Positions 14,804 to 22,703 of a stretch of DNA of 23,492 bases are shown in pieces. The position numbers and the translations under genes were made by a program. The notes beneath the pieces were generated by a model that was not told where the DNA came from, ran no database searches, and saw nothing but the letters and a program-made list of their open reading frames with translations. The DNA is taken from positions 1 to 23,492 of the forward strand of contig CAYONM010000033.1 of the NCBI GenBank assembly GCA_964405325.1, in the 5' to 3' direction. This stretch comes from CAYONM01 sp964405325. GTDB taxonomy: Bacteria; Planctomycetota; UBA11346. Position 1 is the stretch's first letter. Each line of letters opens with the position of its first letter.

Positions 14804-15718
14804 TTACCGAACCGCGGTGAACACCAGGGACTGGAAGCGGGGTGACTGGTCTTCCGGCGGTAGATGGTAGCAGTGCTGCGCTTGCAGCCCGGCGCACCAG
14901 GTTTGCAACTGTTCGTCGGTGAAACCACGGTGCAGGTGGCCGTAGCGTTCGGCTTCGAGGTAATCGTGCGCCACCAGGGTCAGGATCAGCAGCCGCCCGC
15001 CGGGGGCCAGCAATCGGAGCGCTTCTTTCAGGGCGCGGTCGGGATGCTGGACGTACTGCAGGCTTTGCAGGAACAGCACGCTGTCGGCGCTGCCATCGGC
15101 CAGCGGGAGGTCCTCGCCGGTGGTCTGCAGGATGCGGACCTGATCAAAGCCCCGCTCGGCGCGATGTTTTTCCGCCGCCTGACACATGGCTGCCGAGGGG
15201 TCGACGCAGATCAGCTCCTGTGCCGCTGGGGCCAGCACGTCCATCATCGCGCCATCGCCGGCGCCAACGTCGACGCAGCAGCCAAGTTGGACGAAGGGTA
15301 ACAGGCCATGGCCCAGGGTTTCCCAGGTGCGGCCCGGGGCGTAGCTGCGATGCAGGCTGCCGGCGACGCATTCGACCCAGCTGGCACCACGGCTGGAGCG
15401 CAGATGCACTAGCTGCTCGCGATCGGCGCGTACGTCCGGGTCGTCCTGGCTCATACCCCGCACCACCTGCCAGCAGGCGGTGACCTCCGGCGGCGCGTCC
15501 TCGCGCAGGCGATAGCGGTGCGAGGCGCCCTCGGCGCGGGCGCAAATCAGCTGCGCCGCCTTGAGTTTGGCCAGATGCGACGACACCGAGCTTTGTCGGA
15601 GTTTGAGCAATTCTTGCAATTCAGCCACCGTCAGGGGCTCCTGCTCCAGCAGGTGCAGAACGCGGATACGGGTTTCGTCGGCGAGAATTTTCAGGCAGCT
15701 GCTGAGACCGTGCATCAT
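14804..15718 (-). CDS. ArsR-type regulator fused to a SAM-dependent methyltransferase
   Basis: The protein has 304 residues from MMHGLSSCLK. Residues 8-72 form an ArsR/SmtB winged helix (LADETRIRVLHLL, then RQSSVSSHLAKLKAAQLI). A class I methyltransferase of UbiE type follows, with the SAM-binding glycine motif VDVGAGDG at 149-156, the acidic ICVDPS strand and the post-motif LRLLAPGGRLLIL. Such fusions are a known family, often found near methionine-cycle genes, and may sense SAM or SAH; no such genes lie beside it here. No metal-binding cysteine pair is seen in the winged helix. The frame is open to 15817 but would overlap the yicC start, so the internal start is preferred. It diverges from yicC by 97 bases and converges on lacZ with 15 bases between stops. 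Confidence 0.88.
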   Translation of the reverse strand: MMHGLSSCLKILADETRIRVLHLLEQEPLTVAELQELLKLRQSSVSSHLAKLKAAQLICARAEGASHRYRLREDAPPEVTACWQVVRGMSQDDPDVRADREQLVHLRSSRGASWVECVAGSLHRSYAPGRTWETLGHGLLPFVQLGCCVDVGAGDGAMMDVLAPAAQELICVDPSAAMCQAAEKHRAERGFDQVRILQTTGEDLPLADGSADSVLFLQSLQYVQHPDRALKEALRLLAPGGRLLILTLVAHDYLEAERYGHLHRGFTDEQLQTWCAGLQAQHCYHLPPEDQSPRFQSLVFTAVR

Positions 15719-15815
15719 GGTAGTGTCCGCTTGCTGGCGCGGCGACAAGCCACACCGATCGGCCTTGCCAGCAGCCATCATTCGCGAGCATGCCCGGCAC
15801 AATGAGGAGCAGGAC

Positions 15816-16670
15816 ATGATCTCGATGACCGGCTATGGTTCTGGCCGTGCCTACCAGGCGGCGGGGCAGGTGACGGTGCAGGCGGCGGTGGTGAATCACC
15901 GGCATTTGCAGGTGCACCTGCGCAGCGATGTCCGCGATGTCGGTTTGGAGAACGCCCTGCGCTCGCGCGTGCGTGAGCAGCTGAAGCGTGGCAGCGTCAA
16001 TGTGCAGGTGTTGTGGGAGCCGGCGCAGCAGCTGCCGGTGGATCTGCAGGCGCTACGGCAAAGCTGGCAGGAGCTGGCCCAGCTGGCCAAAGACTTGGGC
16101 GCGCCGCCGCCGCGTTTGGAAGAAGTGGCCCGTTTGCAGCAACGGTCGGTCAGTGTCGACCTGGCGATTGTCCAGGAGCTGGCGGTCCAGGCTCTGGATC
16201 AGGCCCTGGTGCAAGTGGCGGTGATGCGGCAGCAGGAAGGCGCGGCGCTGACGGAGGCCATGCAGGCCGATGCCGAGGCCCTCCGGTGCTTGGCCGGCGA
16301 GATGCAGCAGGTCGCCAGTGGACGGGTGGCGCGGTATCAGACGCAACTGCAGGAGCGGTTGCAGGAGCTGGTGGCCGCCGACACCCAGATTGCGGTCGGT
16401 GATCTGGTGCGCGAACTGGCCATCTATGCCGATCGCATTGATGTCGGCGAGGAGCTGGTGCGGCTGCAGTCGCACTTGGAACAGTTGCATCGGCTGTTCG
16501 TCAGCGAGCAGGATGAGGTTGGCAAGCGGGTGGAGTTCCTGCTGCAGGAGCTGGGACGCGAGGTCAACACCACCGGTGCCAAGGCCAACGACGCCGAGCT
16601 GACGCGCCTGGTGTGTGAGGCCAAAAACGTGCTGGAGCGCTTGCGCGAGCAGGCAGCGAACCTGTTGTAG
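15816..16670 (+). CDS. yicC: YicC/YloC-family endoribonuclease
   Basis: The protein has 284 residues (287 in E. coli). The N-terminal YicC domain opens with the typical MISMTGYGSG and the VNHRHLQVHLR segment. The C-terminal DUF1732 domain ends in the strongly conserved run VEFLLQELGREVNTTGAKAND. Family members have been shown to be endoribonucleases acting on RNA, including small regulatory RNAs in E. coli. GAGGAG lies 7 bases before the ATG and fixes the start. In many bacteria gmk lies nearby; here a TonB-dependent receptor follows instead, after a repeat-bearing gap. Confidence 0.95.
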   Translation: MISMTGYGSGRAYQAAGQVTVQAAVVNHRHLQVHLRSDVRDVGLENALRSRVREQLKRGSVNVQVLWEPAQQLPVDLQALRQSWQELAQLAKDLGAPPPRLEEVARLQQRSVSVDLAIVQELAVQALDQALVQVAVMRQQEGAALTEAMQADAEALRCLAGEMQQVASGRVARYQTQLQERLQELVAADTQIAVGDLVRELAIYADRIDVGEELVRLQSHLEQLHRLFVSEQDEVGKRVEFLLQELGREVNTTGAKANDAELTRLVCEAKNVLERLREQAANLL

Positions 16671-16903
16671 CGGTGACAGGGGGCTCGCTTCGCTCGATTA
16701 TCCCGGGCATTTCGCTCCGCCTTCTCCGAACCTCCCGGCGCCAGTCCGGCTCGGATCTTCGCGCCGTTGCGCGGCTTGAACGGACGCTCTGATAAACCGG
16801 TCAACACCGTTGGTTATGCGAAGCCGTCCCTGGCCCGGGTCAGGCTAAGCGCTGGAGTGGCAAGGAGTTGCCAAGGCATTGTCAAGCCCACACTCGTCCC
16901 GAT
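16671..16903. repeat. yicC-receptor gap with intergenic repeat fragments
   Basis: 16738-16765 matches the first part of the repeat at 3131-3190 and 19102-19161 (CGCCAGTCCGGCTC, then a TTCGCG block). It runs directly into 16760-16800, which matches the inverse of 10643-10683. This copy may therefore be a junction of two repeat families or show the full extent of one larger unit. No gene or clear terminator is seen. No recognisable riboswitch or Fur-type site was found before the receptor. Confidence 0.5.
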
Positions 16904-19084
16904 ATGAGCCGTGCTACCCGCATTATCAAGCTGGCCGTGCTGTCGTCGACGGTACTGGGTACCGGCTTGCAGGCGGTGGAGGCCGAGGGCAATGCGGTCG
17001 ATGTGCAGTTTCTCGACGAGTTCGAATGGGTGGAAGCGGTGTCGCGTCGTCGGCAGGCGTTGTCCAAGGCGCCGCAGGCGGTCAGTGTCATCGACTATGG
17101 CCAGGAATATCACCTGCCGCCGTGGACCATTCCCGACCGGCTTCGCTACGAAGCGGGGGTGGATGTCTACCAGCGGCGACATGGCCAGTTCGATGTTGGT
17201 GTGCGCGGTTTCAACGGACACGGCACGTCACGCACCCTGGTTCTGATCGACGATATCGACATCACCCTGGAGGAACTCGGCCAGGTGCAGTGGCTGTCGC
17301 ACGTGCATCCCTCGGATGTGGTGCGTATGGAGGTGGTGAAGGGCCCGAGTTCGGTCAGTTACGGTGCCAACGCCTTTGGTGGTGTGATCAGTATGCAGGG
17401 GCGTCGTGTCGCCGACGTGCATGAGGTACATACCTTTGCCGATGCTGGCACCGATGGCCTGTTGGATCTGGATGCCACCGCCCTGGGGCCCTTGCATTTG
17501 AGCTCGGATCGACGGGTGTGGTACAAAATCAGCGCCGGCTACACCGAACGAGACGATTTTCCAGGCACGCGCGGCGTGCCGTCGGTGGCGCATAACCTTG
17601 CCGATCATACCGGAGACACCGATCTGGTGGCCGGCCGGGCGGCGGCACAGATCGGCTATGAATTCCAGCCGGGGTGGGAGGTCAGAGCTGAGGCGCGCTA
17701 TATCGATATCGATGACTGGGATTCCATCGAAGACTTCTCGCCAGGTTCCAACACCGTTGATAAACGCGAGATCCACGCCGGACTCGCGCTGAGCCTACCC
17801 TTTGGCGAACTGCGTTGGCGGCATTCGGACAATAAGCAGGACTACAGCAATCAGCGTTCGCTGTTTGATCCGACCAATCCTGCGCATATCCGTGATCTCT
17901 ATGGGTATACGCGACTGTATTTCGATGGCGAGGCCGATGACGTTCGTCTCAGCCTGAATCACCGCTTTGGCCAGCACACCTTGGCCGGTGGTGCCGAGTT
18001 CCGGTATTGGCAGTCGCAGTCCAACCTCTGGCAACGAGCCGAGGGGCCACCGGAGACCGACTACTCCAACGTCGCGGTGTTCGCTGAGGACCAGTGGGAG
18101 CCGAATGACCAGTGGGTGCTCAGCCTCGGTGCGCGCTATGACGATCATAGTGTGGTGGGCGGCAATCTGTCGCCGCGCCTGGCGCTCAATTACGCCATTG
18201 ATCCACGGCAATTCGTGCGTTTTAGCCTGTCCAGCGGCTATCGATTGCCCAACAGCTTCGAATTGTACATGGAAGAGTGGTTCTACACCGTTGATCGCGA
18301 TCAGATCGAGGTCGAAAAGGTGCTGTCCCTCGACATGGGTTGGGAATGTCGTCTGCCCGAATGGCAGAGCCGTTTCAAGCTGGGGGCCTTCTACAGCCGA
18401 GTAACCGATCCCCTGGCCTTCATGCCGGTGGCTTCCGCCGAGATGGAAGCCGGGTATACCCAGTGGTTGCTGGCCGGTGATTTCACCCAGGCTCCGGGGC
18501 CGTTCTTCGAGTATCGCAATGTCGACAACGGTATTACCGTTATCGGCCTTGAGGCTGAATGGCGCAGTCGGCTGCGAGATGGTGTTGAGCTATGGGCCAC
18601 CGGTACGCTACAGGATCTGCAATGGGACGAAGACTTCCGCTTTCAGAGCGACGGCTTCATCGAGCCGCTCTCCGGGCAGACCCTCTTCGCGTTCGATTAT
18701 TCCATCGGCGATCGCGATGCGCCACCGCCAGCGAAGGTAAACGTGGGCGTCAATCTGGATCGTGGCGACTGGTTCGGCAGCGCCGTCGGTCGGTATGTTG
18801 CGGCGCAGAAGTTTTTCGCCAACTCGGCCAGCTACTGGTTGAGCAGCCAAGGGGTGGCCCTGCGCGAGCGACCGGCCTACCTCGCCATGGATCTGGCCCT
18901 GGGCTATCGCTGGGCGCGCCAGGGGTATCGGCGTTTTGTGCGCCTATCGGTGTTGGATGTCTTCGACAGTGCGCATTACGAGGCCTACGAGGTACCCACC
19001 GAGGTCTTGGTAGAGGATAATGAGTGGCAGTGGTCCAGCAGCATCGGTCGCCAGATCGCCCTGGTGCTGGCCTGGGAATTCTAA
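16904..19084 (+). CDS. TonB-dependent outer-membrane receptor
   Basis: The protein has 726 residues. Residues 1-26 form a signal peptide (IIKLAVLSSTVLGTG, cleavage likely after AVEA). The plug domain shows the family landmarks: APQAVSVI, VRGFNGHGTSRTLVLIDDI and VVKGPSSVSYGANAFGGVI. The rest is beta-barrel, ending in LALVLAWEF with the terminal phenylalanine used for outer-membrane assembly. The ATG at 16904 is chosen for the signal peptide; a TTG at 16868 is open in frame but less likely. No Shine-Dalgarno sequence is evident. The substrate cannot be read from sequence. It lies upstream of the cytochrome run on the same strand, but the 284-base gap with a repeat argues against one transcript. 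Confidence 0.93.
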   Translation: MSRATRIIKLAVLSSTVLGTGLQAVEAEGNAVDVQFLDEFEWVEAVSRRRQALSKAPQAVSVIDYGQEYHLPPWTIPDRLRYEAGVDVYQRRHGQFDVGVRGFNGHGTSRTLVLIDDIDITLEELGQVQWLSHVHPSDVVRMEVVKGPSSVSYGANAFGGVISMQGRRVADVHEVHTFADAGTDGLLDLDATALGPLHLSSDRRVWYKISAGYTERDDFPGTRGVPSVAHNLADHTGDTDLVAGRAAAQIGYEFQPGWEVRAEARYIDIDDWDSIEDFSPGSNTVDKREIHAGLALSLPFGELRWRHSDNKQDYSNQRSLFDPTNPAHIRDLYGYTRLYFDGEADDVRLSLNHRFGQHTLAGGAEFRYWQSQSNLWQRAEGPPETDYSNVAVFAEDQWEPNDQWVLSLGARYDDHSVVGGNLSPRLALNYAIDPRQFVRFSLSSGYRLPNSFELYMEEWFYTVDRDQIEVEKVLSLDMGWECRLPEWQSRFKLGAFYSRVTDPLAFMPVASAEMEAGYTQWLLAGDFTQAPGPFFEYRNVDNGITVIGLEAEWRSRLRDGVELWATGTLQDLQWDEDFRFQSDGFIEPLSGQTLFAFDYSIGDRDAPPPAKVNVGVNLDRGDWFGSAVGRYVAAQKFFANSASYWLSSQGVALRERPAYLAMDLALGYRWARQGYRRFVRLSVLDVFDSAHYEAYEVPTEVLVEDNEWQWSSSIGRQIALVLAWEF

Positions 19085-19368
19085 GGCCGAGGTGGCGTTG
19101 CCCGCCAGTCCGGCTCGGACCTCGCGACGTCCGTCGCGCCCGTCAGCCGGGCTCCGGTCCCAGGCTCCTCCGTCGCGACTCTGGTAACCCCATCCCTTCG
19201 GAGTCGTCATGCCGAACTGCCTGTACGTAGCGGATATCGGTTTTCAAGCTTCTGCAAACCTCATCGCTGAGCTTGTTTCGCCTCGACTCTCGCAGGCTGC
19301 GAATACCGTCGCCCGCTTACTCGCACGGCCGTGCGAGAGCTCACTCAACTGCTGCCGGATCATCCGCG
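19085..19368. repeat. Receptor-cytochrome gap: intergenic repeat (19102-19161) and a perfect palindrome
   Basis: The repeat copy at 19102-19161 is the best match to the one at 3131-3190. The sequence just after it (CCGTCGCGACTCTGG) also recalls bases 11-24 and 60-72 of the window. Bases 19320-19337, CTCGCACGGCCGTGCGAG, form a perfect 18-bp palindrome without loop, 31 bases before the first cytochrome start. That position suits an operator for the cytochrome genes. No gene is seen here. Confidence 0.55.
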
Positions 19369-20394
19369 ATGCCTGATGTTGACTCCCGTGCCGCCCTGCT
19401 TCGTTACCTGGCGCCTGGCCTGCTGCTGGCTGGCGTGCTGACCGCGGGCGGCTTTTTCTACTGGTGGCGTTTCTACGCTTTTACTGACCAATTCTACGAA
19501 CCACGCCAGCCGATCCCCTTTTCGCATCAGCTGCATGCCGGTACGTATCAGATTCCCTGTCAATACTGCCATTTCAACGCCCAGCGCGGCAAACATGCCG
19601 GTGCTCCGACGTTATCGGTCTGCCTCGGCTGTCACGATTCCGGTAAGGGTGCGGTGGCGGGGCACAAACCGTCCATTCAGCGGCTTCTGGAGTTCGCCGA
19701 TACCCAGCGCGGCGCTTACGACGACGATCGCGATTGGGACCTGCAGTCTGACGGGGTTCGCAAAGAGGGCGCGGTGGTGCACTGGAACCGGGTGCACCTG
19801 CTGCCGGATCACGTCTACTTCTCGCATGAATGGCATGTGAAAGCCGGCGTCAGCTGCCAAACCTGTCATGGTCCGGTGGAGACCATGGCGGAAGTGGCGC
19901 AGTTCGCCGACCTCAGTATGGGTTGGTGCATCCGTTGCCATCGGCAAGAGAACTACACCACCTTGGCCACCGAACGGGATGGCCTGCACGAGCGCTACGA
20001 TGGTGACGCCGAGGATTTCCGAGTTGGTACCGCCAATTACGAGGTGTTGCGCGCTCGAATCCGGCCCGATGACGTGGTCAGTTTCAATGAGCGTGAGACG
20101 CACGCCAATCTTGGTGACGGTGCGGCGCATGCCGATGACCACGGCCATGCCGACGAACATTCGGCGATCGCCAATGCTTTACGCGGTGCTTACGAGGCGG
20201 AGCAGGACCAGGTCTTGGGTGAGAATGTCGGCTTCTGGACCGAAGCCCAGGCCGAGGAGCTGGCCACGTTACGCAAGAAATATCCCGATCTGCCCCGCTG
20301 GCGGGTCGCCGATCTGCCCGAGTCTCACCGTGCCTTCTACGGCGAGGAACTCCTGCAGAATTCACCCACCCAATGCAGCACCTGCCATCAGTAG
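19369..20394 (+). CDS. Pentaheme c-type cytochrome, ActA-like (alternative complex III)
   Basis: The protein has 341 residues. It starts with an uncleaved-looking membrane anchor (about residues 14-33, LAPGLLLAGVLTAGGFFYWW), placing the body in the periplasm. Five CXXCH haem sites are present: C64-H68, C85-H89, C163-H167, C187-H191 and a C-terminal C336-H340. Two FSHxxH segments (FSHQLH, FSHEWH) would supply distal histidine ligands. SMGWCIRCHR and the PIPFSHQLHAG opening are typical of ActA, the multiheme subunit of alternative complex III, which moves electrons from quinol oxidation to periplasmic acceptors. A His/Asp-rich stretch (DDHGHADEHS) lies near residue 265. Downstream genes follow within 15 bases. 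The usual next gene, actB, is missing. Confidence 0.88.
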   Translation: MPDVDSRAALLRYLAPGLLLAGVLTAGGFFYWWRFYAFTDQFYEPRQPIPFSHQLHAGTYQIPCQYCHFNAQRGKHAGAPTLSVCLGCHDSGKGAVAGHKPSIQRLLEFADTQRGAYDDDRDWDLQSDGVRKEGAVVHWNRVHLLPDHVYFSHEWHVKAGVSCQTCHGPVETMAEVAQFADLSMGWCIRCHRQENYTTLATERDGLHERYDGDAEDFRVGTANYEVLRARIRPDDVVSFNERETHANLGDGAAHADDHGHADEHSAIANALRGAYEAEQDQVLGENVGFWTEAQAEELATLRKKYPDLPRWRVADLPESHRAFYGEELLQNSPTQCSTCHQ

Positions 20395-20409
20395 GAGCCA
20401 GGAAGCCCG

Positions 20410-21081
20410 ATGAAACGATCCGCTCTGCTCGTGCTTGCCGTGTTCGCCCTGGTGGGCTGCGGCGTCGACAAGACCGAAAATCGAGGCCTGCGCTACATGC
20501 CCGACATGTACGTCTCGCCCGCCCTGAAGAGCCAAGAGGCCTGGGTGGTGGTGGCGACCGATGCTGACGGCAACGAGGTGGTCCGGCATGTGCCCGCCAT
20601 GCTGACACCGCCGACTGGCACCATTCCGCGTGATTTCATGCCCTATGATCTTGGCGCCGAGCAGCTGGAAGCGGCCGACCGCCGTGCCAATCCACTGCCG
20701 CCAGACGCCACGACCCTACGCCTGGGTCGTGACAAATACGACCAGTTCTGCGCCGTCTGCCACGGTCGCAGCGGCGATGCCACCGCCGGCTACGTGAAGG
20801 ATCAGTTCAAGGGCATCCCGTCTTTGAATACCACTATCGTGGCCAGCTACAGCGATGGCCGCATCTACCATTGGATCACCTTGGGTCGGGGGCGTATGCC
20901 TCCTTACGGTGCACAGCTGCTGCCCGAGGAGCGCTGGGCAGTGATCCACTATGTGCGCAGTCTGGAATCGGCCACCGAGCGCCAGGGCGACAGTACCCTT
21001 TCTGCCGGCGAGGCCTTCCAGCCCCTGCCCGATCCGGTGCCGGAATATCAGCAAGCCCAGAATCAGGAGGTCATGCCATGA
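20410..21081 (+). CDS. Monoheme cytochrome c lipoprotein, ActE-like
   Basis: The protein has 223 residues. The signal sequence ends in a lipobox LVGC with C17 as the lipidated residue, so it is a membrane-tethered periplasmic lipoprotein. One haem site is present, CAVCH at C114-H118, with a likely distal ligand M163 in GRGRMPPYG. The TPPTGTIPRDFMPYDL stretch before the haem resembles the extended N-terminal arm of ActE from alternative complex III. An AGGA ribosome binding site lies in the 15-base gap after the pentaheme gene. The stop overlaps the next start as ATGA, so the three cytochromes are translationally linked. Confidence 0.87.
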   Translation: MKRSALLVLAVFALVGCGVDKTENRGLRYMPDMYVSPALKSQEAWVVVATDADGNEVVRHVPAMLTPPTGTIPRDFMPYDLGAEQLEAADRRANPLPPDATTLRLGRDKYDQFCAVCHGRSGDATAGYVKDQFKGIPSLNTTIVASYSDGRIYHWITLGRGRMPPYGAQLLPEERWAVIHYVRSLESATERQGDSTLSAGEAFQPLPDPVPEYQQAQNQEVMP

Positions 21082-21953
21082 GCGTGCAGGCCAAAGCCGG
21101 CATCGGGTTGGTGAGTGTCCTGGTCGTGGCTGCCATCGCCTATCAGCTGGGCCAAAGCCAGACCCGGGCTGCCATGGAGGAGGAATTCATCCAGCGGCAG
21201 TTGGAGCCGGTGGACAATGCCGTCAGCCAGGCTCCGGACCACATGACTCTGATCCAGTCCTTCGACGACAGTCTGTTGGAGCAGGGCCAGGCGGTCTATC
21301 AGGCCAACTGCGTGGTCTGTCATGGCGAGGACGGTCAAGCGGGGGTGGGGGGTGCCCGTAAATTGGGCCAGGAGCCCTTCCAGAACACCAAGTATGGGGC
21401 CGGAGCCAATCTGCTGAGCATGTATGACACTCTGACGAACGGCTGGAATGTCGGCATGCCCGCCCAGGCGCATCTGCCGCCGGTGGATCGCTACGCGGTT
21501 ATCCACTACATGCGTGAGCAATTCATCGCCGGCACCGACTATTATCGGCAACTCGACGAGGACTACCTGGCCGAGCTGACCGCCAAAGCGCCGCAGCAGG
21601 CCGAGCAGAGCGGCCCGCCACTAGTACCGGGCGTCGACTATCCGCATCCCTTGGACGAGCCAATGCCTGTGCCGGTCTACGGTGTCCTGGCCCAGCGGGC
21701 CCAAGCCACCGAACAGGACCAGCTGCTGCAGGACAGCGAGCGTTGGCTACGGCGTGTCGCTGAGCAGCAACCAGTGCTGAAGCCCTTGGTCGGCACCGAA
21801 ATCGGTCGTATGATCTACCGGACGGTCCAAGTCGAAGACCCCGATGGTTTCCGCGCTATGCTGCAGGAACCGAGCACCGTCGCCCGGGCGCCGCGCCTGG
21901 CCCTGCTGCGGCAGGACGAGGTGCAGCAGCTGTACCAGTCGCTGTCGCGCTGA
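21078..21953 (+). CDS. Membrane-anchored monoheme cytochrome c
   Basis: The protein has 291 residues and starts at 21078 in the ATGA overlap, with AGGAGG 7 bases upstream. An N-terminal anchor spans about residues 8-24 (GIGLVSVLVVAAIAYQL). The haem site is CVVCH at C78-H82, with M127 in NVGMPAQ as the likely axial ligand, and VDRYAVIHYMREQF is a common class I cytochrome c helix. A helical tail of about 140 residues follows that I do not recognise. It may be a docking domain. Together with the two genes before it, the operon would carry seven haems. The protein is probably the electron exit or entry partner of the ActA/ActE pair. Confidence 0.85.
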   Translation: MSVQAKAGIGLVSVLVVAAIAYQLGQSQTRAAMEEEFIQRQLEPVDNAVSQAPDHMTLIQSFDDSLLEQGQAVYQANCVVCHGEDGQAGVGGARKLGQEPFQNTKYGAGANLLSMYDTLTNGWNVGMPAQAHLPPVDRYAVIHYMREQFIAGTDYYRQLDEDYLAELTAKAPQQAEQSGPPLVPGVDYPHPLDEPMPVPVYGVLAQRAQATEQDQLLQDSERWLRRVAEQQPVLKPLVGTEIGRMIYRTVQVEDPDGFRAMLQEPSTVARAPRLALLRQDEVQQLYQSLSR

Positions 21954-22002
21954 TCGTCCTGCTGCTTGGCAAGCCGGACCACTCCGGCAACGTCTGTTGG
22001 TT

Positions 22003-22635
22003 ATGCGACGCGGTTTCACCCTGCTCGAGATGATGATCGCCACGGCGGTGTTCGTGATCGGCTTTGTTTCGGTGTACAGCCTGTTCCTGGCTGGGAGCCG
22101 TTACCGTCGGCAGGCCGATGTGGTGTTGGCCAGCGCCATGGCCGCCGAGGAATTGATCACCACCCTGCGTCTGCGTGCTGGGACCGAACCGGATTCTTTG
22201 AGCGAGCGCAGCTATAACGGCGATGGGCTCGCTACCGTCGACAGCCCCGATGGCGACCAGCTCGCTGGTGATGGCGGGGTGCCCTTTTTCAGCTATACCG
22301 AGCGCCCCACCCTGTATTACCGCTTTGTCGAAGCGCGGGAACTGGATCACCTGATCGATGCGGACGGCTCGCTGCCTCGGCGTTCCTTCTTCATCCGTTT
22401 GCAGCTGCTGGACATTGGCGCCCATCCCAGTGACCAGTTGAGTTTGGCGGAGGTTGCCCGTTATCTGCGGATCAATGTTGGTGATGTGGATCGCCAGCCG
22501 CGCGATGCCGCGGAGCTGGAGGCCTTTCTCGAGTGGGAAGAGCCGCAGCAGCAGCTGTGGATGCTGCGGAATCGTGATCTTCTCCACCAGTGGGATGTGA
22601 TCATCGCTCGTCGGGATCCGCCATTTGCTGGCTAG
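22003..22635 (+). CDS. Type IV prepilin-like protein (PilV/GspI-type N-terminus)
   Basis: The protein has 210 residues. The N-terminus MRRGFTLLEMM is a class III prepilin signal: a four-residue leader cut after G4, then F5 (to be N-methylated), with E9 at the expected +5 position and a hydrophobic helix to about residue 29. The body is acidic and not recognised. The gene starts 49 bases after the cytochrome stop and is followed 68 bases later by an FHA gene. No pilus assembly ATPase, platform protein or peptidase gene lies in the window, so it would depend on machinery encoded elsewhere. It could be a minor pilin or pseudopilin. Confidence 0.82.
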   Translation: MRRGFTLLEMMIATAVFVIGFVSVYSLFLAGSRYRRQADVVLASAMAAEELITTLRLRAGTEPDSLSERSYNGDGLATVDSPDGDQLAGDGGVPFFSYTERPTLYYRFVEARELDHLIDADGSLPRRSFFIRLQLLDIGAHPSDQLSLAEVARYLRINVGDVDRQPRDAAELEAFLEWEEPQQQLWMLRNRDLLHQWDVIIARRDPPFAG

Positions 22636-22703
22636 ACCGTTCCCTGCACGGGTTTAAGCTGTCGCGCTACCGAAGCATTTGTGCCGAGGAGCGGAGGAGA
22701 GTC

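Noticed and set aside
16868..16903. TTG start adding 12 residues to the receptor
   Set aside because: The AAGGAG is too close to this TTG, and the added residues would spoil the signal peptide.
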